Of a stretch of 64,000 bases of DNA, positions 1 through 8,853 are shown one piece after another. The stretch is from HGW-17 sp964516435 (GTDB taxonomy: Bacteria > Myxococcota_A > Polyangia > HGW-17). Both the position numbers and the translations under genes were made by a program. Numbering within the stretch: the stretch's first letter is position 1; every line of letters starts with the position of its first letter. The DNA is taken from contig CAZEZP010000102.1 in assembly GCA_964516435.1 (NCBI GenBank), positions 1 through 64,000 of the forward strand, written 5' to 3'. The notes beneath the pieces were generated by a model, which was given only the letters and a program-made list of their open reading frames with translations, did no database searches and had not been told where the DNA came from.

Positions 1-1
1 A

Positions 2-439
2 CAACGAGGACGACGTGCAGCTCGCCGCCCCGGGAGACTGGCAGGGGAAGGCCGGCGCGACAGGGGGGCGGTCCATCAGCCTCCTGGCTCAGGATCGACG
101 GCATTTCGTGGCGCTGGAGGTCCCTGCCCGGCCGGCTTCGAAGGTGTGGACATCCAACTGGAGACCTCGGCGCAGCGCCCGCGGGCGCAGGCGCGGGGCG
201 CATCCCTCGACGGCCCGTCCTACGCGTGGTGGTGGTATCGGCCCACGCATTCCGAAATGCGCGACGACCGCTTCGTCGCCTACTACGACCTCTTGCATGC
301 GGGCGTATACGAATACGCCTACATGGCCAGGGCGACCACCATCGGCACCTTCCAGGCGCCACCGGTGCGCGCGCTGGAGATGTACCACCCCGAGGTGTTC
401 GGGCGCGGCACCGGCGAAATCGTGGAGGTAGTGCCATGA
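2..439 (+). CDS. C-terminal end of an alpha-2-macroglobulin family protein, partial and frameshifted
   Basis: This is the tail of a bacterial alpha-2-macroglobulin-like protein, a large periplasmic or surface protein thought to trap proteases. The 5' part lies outside the window. The last 97 codons carry the family's C-terminal signature: MRDDRFVAYYD, GVYEYAYMARATTIGTF and MYHPEVFGRGTGE. Upstream, the matching segment DRRHFVALEVP is read in a different frame, and only a one-base shift at about 118-130 joins it to PAGFEGVDIQLET. The cause is either a real frameshift or a sequencing error near the window edge. The stop codon overlaps the start of the next gene (ATGA), which suggests translational coupling. 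The family is clear from these motifs; the intactness of the gene is not. Confidence 0.72.
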   Translation, partial: QRGRRAARRPGRLAGEGRRDRGAVHQPPGSGSTAFRGAGGPCPAGFEGVDIQLETSAQRPRAQARGASLDGPSYAWWWYRPTHSEMRDDRFVAYYDLLHAGVYEYAYMARATTIGTFQAPPVRALEMYHPEVFGRGTGEIVEVVP

Positions 440-1032
440 TTTCCCGGGAACAGGCGCTGGCGCTCCTGCTGGAGCAGCGGCCGGAAGCCTCCCTGCTGCG
501 CCACAGCCTGCAAAGCGAGGCCGTTCTGCGCGCGCTGGCCCGGAAACTGGGAGAGGACGAGGAACTCTGGGGGCTTTCCGGTCTCCTGCACGACATCGAC
601 TTTCCGCAGACGGCTGCCGAGCCCGCCCGCCATGGTCTCCCCTCGGCCGGCATGCTGGCCGGGCATCTGCCCCCGCATGCCGTGGCCGCCATCGTCGCCC
701 ACAATCACGAAAGCAACGGCGCCCCCCCGCCGGCAGATTTGTTGGGATGGGCGCTGCGCTGCGGGGAAACCGTCACCGGGCTGGTATTCGCCAATGCCCG
801 CGTGCGTCCCGAAGGCTATGCGGGCATGACGCCCAAAAGCCTGCGCAAGCGGATGAAGGAGAAGAGTTTCGCCGCCAACGTGAACCGGGAGACGGTGATG
901 GAATGCAGGCGGCTCGGGCTGGAACTGGACGATTTCCTGCAGATCGCGATCGATGCCATGACGCAATCTGCCGAAGCCATCGACGCGGCGCTGAAAGCCG
1001 CGCAGGGGAACGCACATGGAAATTTCTCGTGA
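436..1032 (+). CDS. HD-domain protein, putative metal-dependent phosphohydrolase
   Basis: A 198-residue protein with an HD-type metal-binding core: a histidine near residue 23, the HD doublet in GLLHDIDF at residues 52-53, and a later HNHES motif near residue 90. This fits small HD-superfamily proteins that hydrolyse phosphate esters of nucleotides or related compounds, but the substrate cannot be told from sequence. The ATG at 436 overlaps the stop of the upstream alpha-2-macroglobulin gene, and the 3' end overlaps the next gene by 17 bases, so these genes form a tight operon. No signal peptide is visible, so it is probably cytoplasmic. Confidence 0.75.
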   Translation: MISREQALALLLEQRPEASLLRHSLQSEAVLRALARKLGEDEELWGLSGLLHDIDFPQTAAEPARHGLPSAGMLAGHLPPHAVAAIVAHNHESNGAPPPADLLGWALRCGETVTGLVFANARVRPEGYAGMTPKSLRKRMKEKSFAANVNRETVMECRRLGLELDDFLQIAIDAMTQSAEAIDAALKAAQGNAHGNFS

Positions 1033-1966
1033 AGCCGCCGAAATCATACGGGATTTCTTTCCTCTTTCCGAAATCGAGGCCTGCCTGGAACTGGAAACGG
1101 GCCTGGAAGGCAACTGGGGCCAGACGTTCCTGCTCCTGCATCCGTCCGGAGTCTGGGCGCTCACGCGGGGCAGTTACGCCGAGCCCTGCCGCAAGATCCG
1201 CATCGATCACCACGTCCCCATGCATCTGCAGCGGCGGCAGTTCGAGGAAACCCTGGTGTTCGCGGATGCCGACGGCACGTCATTCCAGGTGCGCCTGTAT
1301 CCGGCGAACATCGAGCCTGTCCGTGCCTTCATCGCGCGCGTGGAGGAAATGAGGGAGCGCCTTCCCGATCCTGAAAGGGAAAAAAGCGCACCGGCACAGA
1401 AATCCCGGCAGAAGACGAAACCCGAAACCGCCACGGCCGCCGCGCCGAAGACCGGCAATTCACCATTCGGATACGGCGGCCCGGGCGATGCCGTGCGCGG
1501 CGAACCCGTGCCCGATGCGGCCGACCCTCTGGACGCCGCCGGCCATTCCATGCAGAACTTCTTCGAACGCATCATCGAGCGCATCGGGGATGCGCCGCCG
1601 AATCCGCCCCTCTCCGGCGAAAAGCGGCAAACTGCCGAGGATTCGCCCTCTCCCGATTTCCTGCGTCTCGTGGATACGGGAGATGTCTTCGCCCGCATCC
1701 CATCCAGGATGCAGCAGGCGGCCGAAGCCTACATGGCGGCGTGGGAAAAATATCCGGACCCGGCCGTCGCCCTGAAACTGGCGGACCTGTACGAGCGCCT
1801 GCTTCAGCCGGAGCCCCGGCTCCTCTGGCTGGAGAGGGCGGCTGAAAAAATGCCTCCCGGATCGGCCCGGGATGCCGTCATCGACCGCATCGTCGTCCTC
1901 ATGGAGCAGCAGGGAACCTCTCCCGAAATCGTGCAGGCATGGAAATCCCGCCGCTCGACGAAATGA
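1016..1966 (+). CDS. Hypothetical protein, 316 residues
   Basis: Not recognised. The first 110 residues are mixed alpha/beta with a Trp/Tyr-containing region (GVWALTRGSY). A charged, Ala/Lys-rich and Pro-rich low-complexity linker follows at roughly residues 120-215. The last 90 residues are helical, with a TPR-like spacing (AEAYMAAWEKYPDPAVALKLADLYERLL) split here only by inference. No signal peptide or membrane segment is seen. It starts inside the end of the HD-domain gene and ends in an ATGA overlap with the membrane methyltransferase gene, so it is co-expressed with both. Confidence 0.6.
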   Translation: MEISREAAEIIRDFFPLSEIEACLELETGLEGNWGQTFLLLHPSGVWALTRGSYAEPCRKIRIDHHVPMHLQRRQFEETLVFADADGTSFQVRLYPANIEPVRAFIARVEEMRERLPDPEREKSAPAQKSRQKTKPETATAAAPKTGNSPFGYGGPGDAVRGEPVPDAADPLDAAGHSMQNFFERIIERIGDAPPNPPLSGEKRQTAEDSPSPDFLRLVDTGDVFARIPSRMQQAAEAYMAAWEKYPDPAVALKLADLYERLLQPEPRLLWLERAAEKMPPGSARDAVIDRIVVLMEQQGTSPEIVQAWKSRRSTK

Positions 1967-2526
1967 ATCCGTGGAAAACGTTCCCAGCCGCCGGGCGAGC
2001 GACGCTGGCGTTGCTGCTCCTGTTCGCGGCGGTCGAAATCGCGGCACTGCTCGCACGCCCCAGGAACAGGCCAAAACCGCTGGAAATCCGCAGCATGCTC
2101 GCCATCGGAGCGTGTTCCGTGAACTGGGCGCTGAGCCTGTTGGAAAGCGCTCGGGGACCGCTTCTGCCGGCGTGGACCGGCATTTTCGGCGTACTCCTGT
2201 TCGCCTCCGGCATCGCCCTGCGGACCGCATCCTTTCTGCAACTCGGAAGATTCTACGATCCCGCGATCACGCTCCACGAAGGGCACCGACTGGTGCAGAC
2301 CGGCCCCTACCGGTTCATGCGGCATCCCCTGTACGCCGGCTCCCTGCTGCTGTTCGCCGGATTCCCTCTGGCATTTTCCAGCGCAGCCGGGCTCGCCTCC
2401 TTTTTTCTCCTGGTGATTCCCGTCTTCTCCTGGCGGGTCCGTATCGAGGAGCGCGCGCTGCGCGGGCGTTTCGGCAGCGCCTGGGATGCGTACGCCCGCC
2501 ACACCCGACGCTGGGGGCTGTTCTGA
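1963..2526 (+). CDS. ICMT/PEMT-family membrane methyltransferase
   Basis: A 187-residue integral membrane protein with the isoprenylcysteine carboxyl methyltransferase / phospholipid methyltransferase signature: GPYRFMRHPLYAG near residues 112-125, where His and Arg contact S-adenosylmethionine in the family. It has four or five hydrophobic segments and the typical C-terminal EERALRGRFGSAWDAYARH block. Bacterial members methylate lipids or small lipophilic substrates; which one is unknown. The start at 1963 is chosen because its ATGA overlaps the preceding stop; an in-frame ATG at 1939 would cause a longer overlap. It is the last gene of the operon and converges on the regulator genes that follow. 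Confidence 0.82.
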   Translation: MNPWKTFPAAGRATLALLLLFAAVEIAALLARPRNRPKPLEIRSMLAIGACSVNWALSLLESARGPLLPAWTGIFGVLLFASGIALRTASFLQLGRFYDPAITLHEGHRLVQTGPYRFMRHPLYAGSLLLFAGFPLAFSSAAGLASFFLLVIPVFSWRVRIEERALRGRFGSAWDAYARHTRRWGLF

Positions 2527-2608
2527 TTGGCTCATTGCCTGGGGAAATCAGGGAAGAATCTCAGGGAAGAATCGGAAAAAACAAAAGCCGAACGATGCCG
2601 GGAGCGGG

Positions 2609-3130
2609 TCAGCGGCCGTACTTGATCTCGTCCATGAAGGATTCCATGCGCACGCCGCCGGCGCCGATGAAGTCCAGAAACTCCCGCAGGTCCACTCCCC
2701 CCTGGAGGAGTTTGCGCAGCGCATCGGTTTCCAGTTGGCGCACGCGTTCCCGCGTGATGTTCATGCGCTCGCCGATGTATTCCAGCGTGTTTTCTCCGCG
2801 CTCCGCGATATCCAACGCGCAAGTTTCCTGCATTTCGAAGATGTCGGAGAAATTTTCGCTCAGGGATCCGTTGCTCTTGACCTCCAGCGCGAGGTGGTAG
2901 CGGCAGCGCACATAGGGGCACGGACGCTCGCCGTACTTGCACTCGGCGCGCGTCGCCGGCATCTTCTCGTTCATCCAGGGCTCGAGCAGGCAACTCTGGC
3001 GGCGTTCTTCCTTGGTGAGCCGCTTGGCCAGACGCGTCTTGGGGCGGGCGCCCTTGCGGCGGGAACGCACCAGGGAGCGGTCGGAAATCTTGCGAACGGA
3101 AACATCATGGGGATTGTCGGTCTTCTTCAT
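2609..3130 (-). CDS. Sigma-70 region-4-like DNA-binding protein
   Basis: A 173-residue protein with a basic N-terminus (SRRKGARPKTRLAKR), a Cys cluster (ECKYGERPCPYVRCRYH) that may bind metal, and a C-terminal helix-turn-helix matching sigma factor region 4: TLEYIGERMNITRERVRQLE. Proteins combining CPxVxCRYH with a region-4 helix-turn-helix are a recurrent uncharacterised family in delta-type proteobacteria. It lacks sigma region 2, so it is more likely a DNA-binding accessory factor than a complete sigma factor. It lies 10 bases downstream of the MerR-like gene with a good ribosome site (AGGAGAAGG), implying a two-gene regulatory operon. Confidence 0.72.
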   Translation of the reverse strand: MKKTDNPHDVSVRKISDRSLVRSRRKGARPKTRLAKRLTKEERRQSCLLEPWMNEKMPATRAECKYGERPCPYVRCRYHLALEVKSNGSLSENFSDIFEMQETCALDIAERGENTLEYIGERMNITRERVRQLETDALRKLLQGGVDLREFLDFIGAGGVRMESFMDEIKYGR

Positions 3131-3140
3131 GGTCCTTCTC

Positions 3141-3653
3141 CTATAAAGTGGGTTTCGGATTGGTAATTTGCTGATCGATGGTTACCAATTTCGTGATTAG
3201 CGTCCTTGCCGTCAGTTCTGCATCCTGCAGATCACGCTCCACCACCGGGCGCAGACTCATGTCGAAATGCGGTCCGTTCACTTCCTGGTGCATATCCGAG
3301 AACAGCCGTTGCAGCCCGTTGTCCAACTGATTGATTTCCCTAGCAAATTTCATTGACGCGCGAACGATGTCGTCGATGGTGAGCCCTTCCGCCATCATGC
3401 GCTTGATGTCGTTGATGCGCCGCACGACGCTGAACGGATAGAGCCCCTTGGAGCCGCGGTGCTTGCCGCGGCCACCGGCGCTGACGCGGTGCGAACGCGC
3501 CAGAAGCCCCAACTGCACGTACTTGCGGAAGGACGCCTCGCTCACGCGAATGCCCCGATCCCGGAAAATGCGCACGACTTCGAGGGTTTCGATGCCGTCC
3601 TTGTACTCGCGCTCGAGTTCGTCCAGTTCCGCGTCGCTCAAATACTCAGCCAT
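3141..3653 (-). CDS. MerR-like transcriptional regulator
   Basis: A 170-residue protein with a winged-helix MerR-type N-terminal region: an inserted stretch with SDAELDELEREY, then VVRIFRDRGIRVSEASFRKYVQLGLL and a YPFSVVRRINDIKRMMAEGLTIDDI block, the usual MerR wing and helix arrangement. The C-terminal half is helical and could form the dimerisation coil; no effector-binding cysteines are evident, so the inducer is unknown. It is co-oriented with the sigma-region-4-like gene 10 bases downstream. A 538-base, AT-richer region lies upstream, between this gene and the divergent envelope operon, so it may control itself, the envelope genes, or both (inference). Confidence 0.72.
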   Translation of the reverse strand: MAEYLSDAELDELEREYKDGIETLEVVRIFRDRGIRVSEASFRKYVQLGLLARSHRVSAGGRGKHRGSKGLYPFSVVRRINDIKRMMAEGLTIDDIVRASMKFAREINQLDNGLQRLFSDMHQEVNGPHFDMSLRPVVERDLQDAELTARTLITKLVTIDQQITNPKPTL

Positions 3654-4191
3654 CGTTCTCTATTCTCTTACGTATGTTCTTCTCTCACGCTTCCTTTTGC
3701 GCTTTTCTTTTGAATGGAATCTCTTGAATCGCGCACCTGAACAATATTCCACTGAATTTTCCTCTACAAGGCAAAAGTACATGATTCCAAACGGATGGTG
3801 ATTCTTTTTCCCTTACATTTGTTAGATTGACAGTTTTCTCGTTGAAATTACTTCAAAATTTCACACACAAAACCCTTAACAAACATTGTTCCCAGGATTT
3901 TCGAAATCGCATCGTTCGAAAAGATCGCGCCGTAACTGGAAACATCGAAGAAACATCTTTGGAGAGGAGTGAGAATAACAATTGTTATGTCCTTTTTCGG
4001 ACACACGGAACGAGCAACGAATTGAGCAAAATTTTTCTTGTGGCAGGTACGGCTTTGGGCTATTTTTCCGAAGCGTCGTTCGACTCCCCCGGATGACGGC
4101 AACCGCGTCCGGCCGTTTCCGCTTGACCGGAAACGCATGCAGCCATGCAGCGGTAGCATGTCGGGGGCGGATTCTCAAAGGAGGTTTTGCC
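3654..4191. promoter_or_regulatory. 538-bp divergent intergenic region with two perfect inverted repeats
   Basis: No convincing gene is seen here. The region is much more AT-rich than its surroundings and separates the MerR-like gene (minus) from the envelope operon (plus). It holds a perfect 14-base palindrome, ATAACAATTGTTAT, at 3975-3988, and a perfect 8-base inverted repeat, CGTTTCCG / CGGAAACG, with a 6-base loop at 4114-4135. A consensus -35-like TTGACA occurs at 3827-3832 but lacks a good -10. The palindromes are candidate operators for the neighbouring regulators (inference). Confidence 0.45.
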
Positions 4192-5055
4192 GTGAATCAG
4201 CACAACAATCCGAATTCCAACCCCTCCTCGCAGGAACCCCTGGAGGCCATCATTCGCGAGGCCGGCACGTGGTTCGAAGACGATGTGCAGCAAGCCCAGC
4301 ACGAAAATCTCGAAAAACTCGAGATGCAGAAGAAGAACCTGGGCGAAGCCGTCGTCAAGCAGATCCAGGACGAGGCCCGCCGGGAAGTCGAAGAGAAATT
4401 TCTGAAGAAACAGCAGGAACTGGAAAACGATTTTCACAAGAAGGAACGTTCTCTCCAGGAAGAACTGGAGCGGGAACGCAAGTTGCGCCAGACGGCGGAG
4501 GCCAATGCCGAAAAGGCATCCAAGGTGGCGGAAAAGGCCGAAGCCGCGGCACGCGCCGCCGCTGCCGCGGCATCCAATGCGCCCAACGCGAGCCGCAACC
4601 TGTGGATGGGCATTGCCGTGGGCGCCGTGCTGGCCGGCATCGCCGGGTTCGCCATCGGCTATCTTTCCGGGAAGGGAAATTGCCCGCAGGCGCAGGCCAT
4701 ACCCGCCGCCCCCGTGGTGCAGCCCACCATCGGTCCGGCCGGCACGCAGCCCACGCCGGTGGAAGTCATGCAGCCCACGCCGGTGGAGACGCCCATGGTG
4801 GAGACGCCGCCCGTGGAGCCGCCCATGACCGTGGTGGAGCCACCCATGGTGGAGACGCCGCCCGTGGAGCCGCCCATGACCGTCACCACGCCCATGACGG
4901 CGACGACGACGCAGCCCATGCTGCCGCCGCCTCCCATGACCGTCACCACGCCCATGACGGCGACGACGACGCAGCCCATGCTGCCGCCACCTCCCATGAC
5001 CACCACCCAGCCCATGCAGCCCGACATGGGGCTGAAACTGGATAACCCGTTCTAG
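4192..5055 (+). CDS. Coiled-coil, single-pass membrane protein with a Pro/Thr/Met repeat tail
   Basis: Not recognised by family. A 287-residue protein whose residues about 35-135 form a strongly charged coiled coil rich in Glu, Lys and Ala. One membrane helix follows at about 140-162 (LWMGIAVGAVLAGIAGFAIGY), then a Pro/Val/Thr/Met-rich tail. The tail contains a near-perfect 60-base tandem repeat at 4873-4932 and 4933-4992. The topology suggests a cytoplasmic coil with a periplasmic tail. The GTG start at 4192 is chosen because AAAGGAGG sits just upstream; the frame is open further upstream but without coding character. It is the first of three closely spaced envelope genes. Confidence 0.68.
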   Translation: MNQHNNPNSNPSSQEPLEAIIREAGTWFEDDVQQAQHENLEKLEMQKKNLGEAVVKQIQDEARREVEEKFLKKQQELENDFHKKERSLQEELERERKLRQTAEANAEKASKVAEKAEAAARAAAAAASNAPNASRNLWMGIAVGAVLAGIAGFAIGYLSGKGNCPQAQAIPAAPVVQPTIGPAGTQPTPVEVMQPTPVETPMVETPPVEPPMTVVEPPMVETPPVEPPMTVTTPMTATTTQPMLPPPPMTVTTPMTATTTQPMLPPPPMTTTQPMQPDMGLKLDNPF

Positions 5056-5082
5056 GTGGAGCCAGGACAAGGAGACGACTTC

Positions 5083-6405
5083 ATGTTCAAGCATCTCATT
5101 TTCGCCGTTATGATCACATCCTGGATGACGTCCACAACGGCATCCGCCCAGGAGCCGGCAGACCGCAAGGCCAAGGCGACGGAGCATTTCCAGAAGGGAT
5201 CGGCCCTCTACGGCGCTGGGCAGTATCTCCAGGCCATCAAGGAGTTCAAGGAAGCGTACCGGCTGATTCCAAAACCCATCATTCTGCTCTACATCGCAGA
5301 CATTTATAAGGAAGCCGGCCTCACCGACGAGTCCATCACCTATTATCGGAAGTTCCTTGAGGAAGCCCGCATGGACGACCCGGGGCGGCCGAAAGCCGAG
5401 GCCGCACTCAAGGAACTGGGGGCGTCCCCGACGGTGCCCGAGGTCGCGCCCACGCCCGTGGAAACGCCTGTCCAACCGGTCGAAACCCCGGCGCAACCTG
5501 CGGAAAAGCCGACCCGTCCCCGCAAGGCCTTCAAGCCGGGCGAACTGATCCACACGCCGCTGGAAGAGGCCCAACCCAACCATCCGGCCAAACTGGAAGT
5601 GGAGTTGCCCGACGACATCAAGCGCGCCTGGGTCTACCTGTACTACCGCACCCAGGGGCAGGATGAATATGTGAAAGTCAAGTTCAAGGTCGACAAGGAT
5701 GACGTGTATTACTACGTCCTCCCCTGCTCCGTCATGAAGGGGAACATCCTGCAGTACTATATCGAAGCCGTCGGCGTGAGCGGCCGCAAGGTCGCCGGAA
5801 GCGCTACAGCGGCGTCTCCGTACATCGTGGACATCAATCCGTCCAATCCCCTGCAGCCTGGTGGCCAGTTGAGTTGCGCCGAAGCCGGCGACGTTTCCGG
5901 CAGGGAAACGCCGTCCGGAGCCAGCATCGGTGGAACGAGCCCGACTCCCGGCACGGGAGAGCCGGTCAAGCGCCGCCCCAAAGTGTTCTACATCGCGCTG
6001 GGGACCACGGTCGCCACGGGCGCCATGGTCGGCCTGAGCGTCCTCTTCGGTACGCTGGCCGCCAACAACGCGGCCAATCTGGAAAACAACCAGATGCTGC
6101 CCGGCGGAAACTTGGTAGTGTTCGAAAAGGATGTCGCCAACTACGAAAAGAGTGGCAAGGGCTATCAGACCACCATGTACATCACCAGCGGGCTGTCTGT
6201 TGTGTTGGCTCTGGCCTCCGGGTACCTGTGGGCCGATTATTTTGGAAAAATCCCGGCAGGGCTCTCCATCAACGCCCGCCTCAACGGCAGCCCAACCGCA
6301 CCGGCGCCCACGCCGGCTCCGGCCGCCGCAGATTCCGGCGAGGTGTTCGTCACCCCGCTGGTAGGCGAAGGATTCCTGGGGCTGGGCGGCACCATCCGCT
6401 TTTGA
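5083..6405 (+). CDS. TPR-containing secreted protein with C-terminal membrane segments
   Basis: A 440-residue protein with a signal peptide (cleavage expected near ASAQEP), one or two tetratricopeptide repeats at about residues 25-110 (YGAGQYLQAIKEFKEAYRL), a Pro/Val/Glu-rich linker at 118-155, and a beta-rich middle domain. Two hydrophobic segments lie near residues 300-325 and 365-390. This architecture (TPR, Pro linker, paired membrane helices) is common in myxobacterial envelope proteins of unknown role. The ATG at 5083 follows an AGGACAAGGAGA ribosome site, 27 bases after the coiled-coil gene, so the two are co-transcribed. Confidence 0.75.
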   Translation: MFKHLIFAVMITSWMTSTTASAQEPADRKAKATEHFQKGSALYGAGQYLQAIKEFKEAYRLIPKPIILLYIADIYKEAGLTDESITYYRKFLEEARMDDPGRPKAEAALKELGASPTVPEVAPTPVETPVQPVETPAQPAEKPTRPRKAFKPGELIHTPLEEAQPNHPAKLEVELPDDIKRAWVYLYYRTQGQDEYVKVKFKVDKDDVYYYVLPCSVMKGNILQYYIEAVGVSGRKVAGSATAASPYIVDINPSNPLQPGGQLSCAEAGDVSGRETPSGASIGGTSPTPGTGEPVKRRPKVFYIALGTTVATGAMVGLSVLFGTLAANNAANLENNQMLPGGNLVVFEKDVANYEKSGKGYQTTMYITSGLSVVLALASGYLWADYFGKIPAGLSINARLNGSPTAPAPTPAPAAADSGEVFVTPLVGEGFLGLGGTIRF

Positions 6406-6419
6406 TTTTGGGAGGCATC

Positions 6420-7082
6420 ATGAAACGCACCATTCTTTTGTTCGCATCCTTCCTGATGGCTGGAATGAATGCCTGCTACGAGCCGCAACTGAACGAATAT
6501 CCCTTCGTCTGCGGCGGCACTGCGGGCCATCCGGAATGCCCCGAAGGCTATGATTGCTATGGTGGCCAATGCCTGAAGCAAGCTCCGGAGTGCTACTACC
6601 AGATGTTTGGCCAGATTCGCGGCGATGCCGATCGCGACTTCGAGCCAAACAACGTGCCCTGGTTGGCTTATACCCTCATCTGCGGCGACGAGGTCAACCC
6701 GAACTGCCCCCGCCGCTACGACGTGCAGCAGCAGTATGTGAACCTGGCCGTCTGCGCGCAGTACTTCACCGATCCGCAAACCGGCAACATTTATGGTGGC
6801 GACCGGGATTTCTACAAGATTTATTTGACCATGGGAGAACAAATTTCCATCACGCTGAAGTACAACTACCGCTCCGGAGCCGACCTCGACCTCACGATGG
6901 GCGCATTCGACTCGGGCAGCAACAGTTGGACCATCATCAAGGAGTCCCGCTCCACCAACGATGACGAAACCATCGAGCACACGGCCGAATTCACCGGCTG
7001 GCACTACATCGAAGTGCGCGGAAAATCCCCGGCCGACATGAATGGCTACGCTCTGCAGTGGATCCTGCACAGTCCCCAATGA
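6420..7082 (+). CDS. Lipoprotein with a PPC-like C-terminal domain
   Basis: A 220-residue lipoprotein with a short signal peptide ending in a plausible lipobox at Cys19 (AGMNAC). A Cys-rich segment (CGGTAGHPECPEGYDCYGGQC) follows, resembling small disulfide-stabilised modules in myxobacterial surface proteins. The second half reads as a pre-peptidase C-terminal (PPC) type beta-sandwich: GDRDFYKIYLTMGEQISITL, then GADLDLTMGAFD and GWHYIEVRG. A GGGAGG ribosome site lies 14 bases after the TPR gene, making it the third member of the envelope operon. The protein is probably at the outer membrane; its ligand is unknown. Confidence 0.72.
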   Translation: MKRTILLFASFLMAGMNACYEPQLNEYPFVCGGTAGHPECPEGYDCYGGQCLKQAPECYYQMFGQIRGDADRDFEPNNVPWLAYTLICGDEVNPNCPRRYDVQQQYVNLAVCAQYFTDPQTGNIYGGDRDFYKIYLTMGEQISITLKYNYRSGADLDLTMGAFDSGSNSWTIIKESRSTNDDETIEHTAEFTGWHYIEVRGKSPADMNGYALQWILHSPQ

Positions 7083-7142
7083 ACGAACGTCTTTTCTCGC
7101 TGATTTCACACATCGCTCATCAATGCAGCCAGGAGGTTCCTC

Positions 7143-8846
7143 ATGTCCAGTCGTTTGGGTGATATTCTGTTGCGGGAAAGCCTGATTACGCCTTCCCAAC
7201 TCAAGCAGGCGCAGGAAGAGCAGAAGAAATCGGGCAAGCGCCTCGGCTACACGCTGGCCAAGATGGGAGCCATCGACGAGCAAACGCTGACGTCCTTCGT
7301 GGCCAACCATTACGGCGTTCCGCCGGTGGACCTGAAGCAGACCGACATCGATCCGGACGTGGTGAAGCTCCTGCCGGAAAACGTAGCGCGCCGGCATCAC
7401 GTCGTGCCCATCAACCGCACGGGTTCGACGCTGGTGGTGGCGATGGCGGACCCTTCGGACATCTATGCCATCGACGACCTCAAATTCATCACGGGATACA
7501 ACATCGAGGTGATGGTAGCCTCCGACACGTCCATCGAGGACGTGCTCAACCGCATCTACAACACGTCCATGGCGGCGCTCGAGGAATCCCTGTACGAATT
7601 CAACCAGTCCGACGTGGAATTCGGCGACAACACCGAGGAAAATGTCAACGTCCTCGACCTGGAGAAAGCCTCCGAGGAAGCCCCCGTCATCCGCCTGGTC
7701 AACTACATCCTGCTCTCGGCCATCAAGAAGGGGGCGTCCGACATCCACATCGAGCCGTATGAGAAGACGTTCCGCGTGCGCTTCCGCATCGACGGCGTGC
7801 TCCACGAGGAAATGCCCCCCCCCATGCGGCTCAAGAACGCCATCACGTCGCGTCTCAAGATCATGTCCAATCTTGACATCGCCGAACGCCGTCTGCCCCA
7901 GGACGGCCGCATCAAGCTCAAGATTGGCAAGAACAAGGAAATGGACTTCCGCGTGAGCGTCCTGCCCACCCTGTTCGGCGAAAAAATCGTCATGCGCCTT
8001 CTGGACAAGAGCAACCTGCAACTGGACATGACCAAACTGGGCTTCGAGCCGGAAGCGCTGGCGTTGTTCAAAAAAGCCATCTACCAGCCCTATGGCATGG
8101 TCCTCGTCACGGGCCCCACCGGTTCCGGTAAGACCACCACCCTGTATAGCGCCCTTTCGGAACTCAACCAGGTGGACAAGAACATCAGCACGGCCGAAGA
8201 CCCGGTCGAATTCAACCTTCCCGGCATCAACCAGGTGCACATCCACGACGATATCGGCCTCGACTTCGCGGCGGCCCTGCGCTCCTTCCTGCGCCAGGAT
8301 CCCGACATCATCATGGTCGGTGAGATCCGCGACTTCGAAACCGCCGAAATCGCCGTCAAGGCCGCTCTCACCGGCCACCTGGTGCTCTCCACCCTGCACA
8401 CCAACGACGCGCCATCCACCGTCAACCGCCTCCTTAACATGGGCGTAGAGCCCTTCCTGGTGACGGCCTCCGTCAACCTCATTCTGGCCCAGCGCCTGGC
8501 CCGCAAAATCTGCAGCGAATGCAAAGAGCCCATCCCCATTTCCAAGGAAGCCCTCATCGAACTGGGCGTGCCGGCGGACAAAGCCGCCACCATCAAGAAC
8601 ATCTACAAGGGCAAGGGATGCCAGATCTGCAACAATTCCGGCTACAAGGGCCGCGTAGCGCTCTATGAGGTCATGTGGCTCTACGACGAACTCAAGGACA
8701 TGATCATCCAGGGTTCCTCGGCAGCGGAACTCAAGGCTGCAGCCATCCGGCTGGGAATGAAGACCCTGCGCATGAGCGGCATCAGCAAGGTGCTCGAAGG
8801 CGTGACCACCATTGAAGAAGTCACCCGCGTCACTGCCGCCGACTGA
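7143..8846 (+). CDS. pilB: Type IV pilus assembly ATPase PilB (GspE/PilB family)
   Basis: A 567-residue AAA-type secretion ATPase that powers pilin polymerisation at the inner membrane. An MshEN-type N-terminal domain at residues 1-150 opens with SRLGDILLRESLITPSQL. The ATPase core has Walker A GPTGSGKT near residue 325, the Asp box AEDPVEF, Walker B DPDIIMVGEIRD and the His box LSTLHTND. The zinc-binding cysteine pairs CSEC and CQIC typical of PilB are present, and all catalytic motifs look intact. Length is normal for PilB. No other pilus genes (pilC, pilT, pilA, pilM-Q) are next to it, so it is an orphan here. GspE is the main alternative. Confidence 0.93.
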   Translation: MSSRLGDILLRESLITPSQLKQAQEEQKKSGKRLGYTLAKMGAIDEQTLTSFVANHYGVPPVDLKQTDIDPDVVKLLPENVARRHHVVPINRTGSTLVVAMADPSDIYAIDDLKFITGYNIEVMVASDTSIEDVLNRIYNTSMAALEESLYEFNQSDVEFGDNTEENVNVLDLEKASEEAPVIRLVNYILLSAIKKGASDIHIEPYEKTFRVRFRIDGVLHEEMPPPMRLKNAITSRLKIMSNLDIAERRLPQDGRIKLKIGKNKEMDFRVSVLPTLFGEKIVMRLLDKSNLQLDMTKLGFEPEALALFKKAIYQPYGMVLVTGPTGSGKTTTLYSALSELNQVDKNISTAEDPVEFNLPGINQVHIHDDIGLDFAAALRSFLRQDPDIIMVGEIRDFETAEIAVKAALTGHLVLSTLHTNDAPSTVNRLLNMGVEPFLVTASVNLILAQRLARKICSECKEPIPISKEALIELGVPADKAATIKNIYKGKGCQICNNSGYKGRVALYEVMWLYDELKDMIIQGSSAAELKAAAIRLGMKTLRMSGISKVLEGVTTIEEVTRVTAAD

Positions 8847-8853
8847 TCCCCGC

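Noticed and set aside
3982..4191. Upstream extension of the coiled-coil membrane protein
   Set aside because: The frame is open but the sequence is AT-rich and lacks a ribosome site, while the GTG at 4192 has AAAGGAGG.
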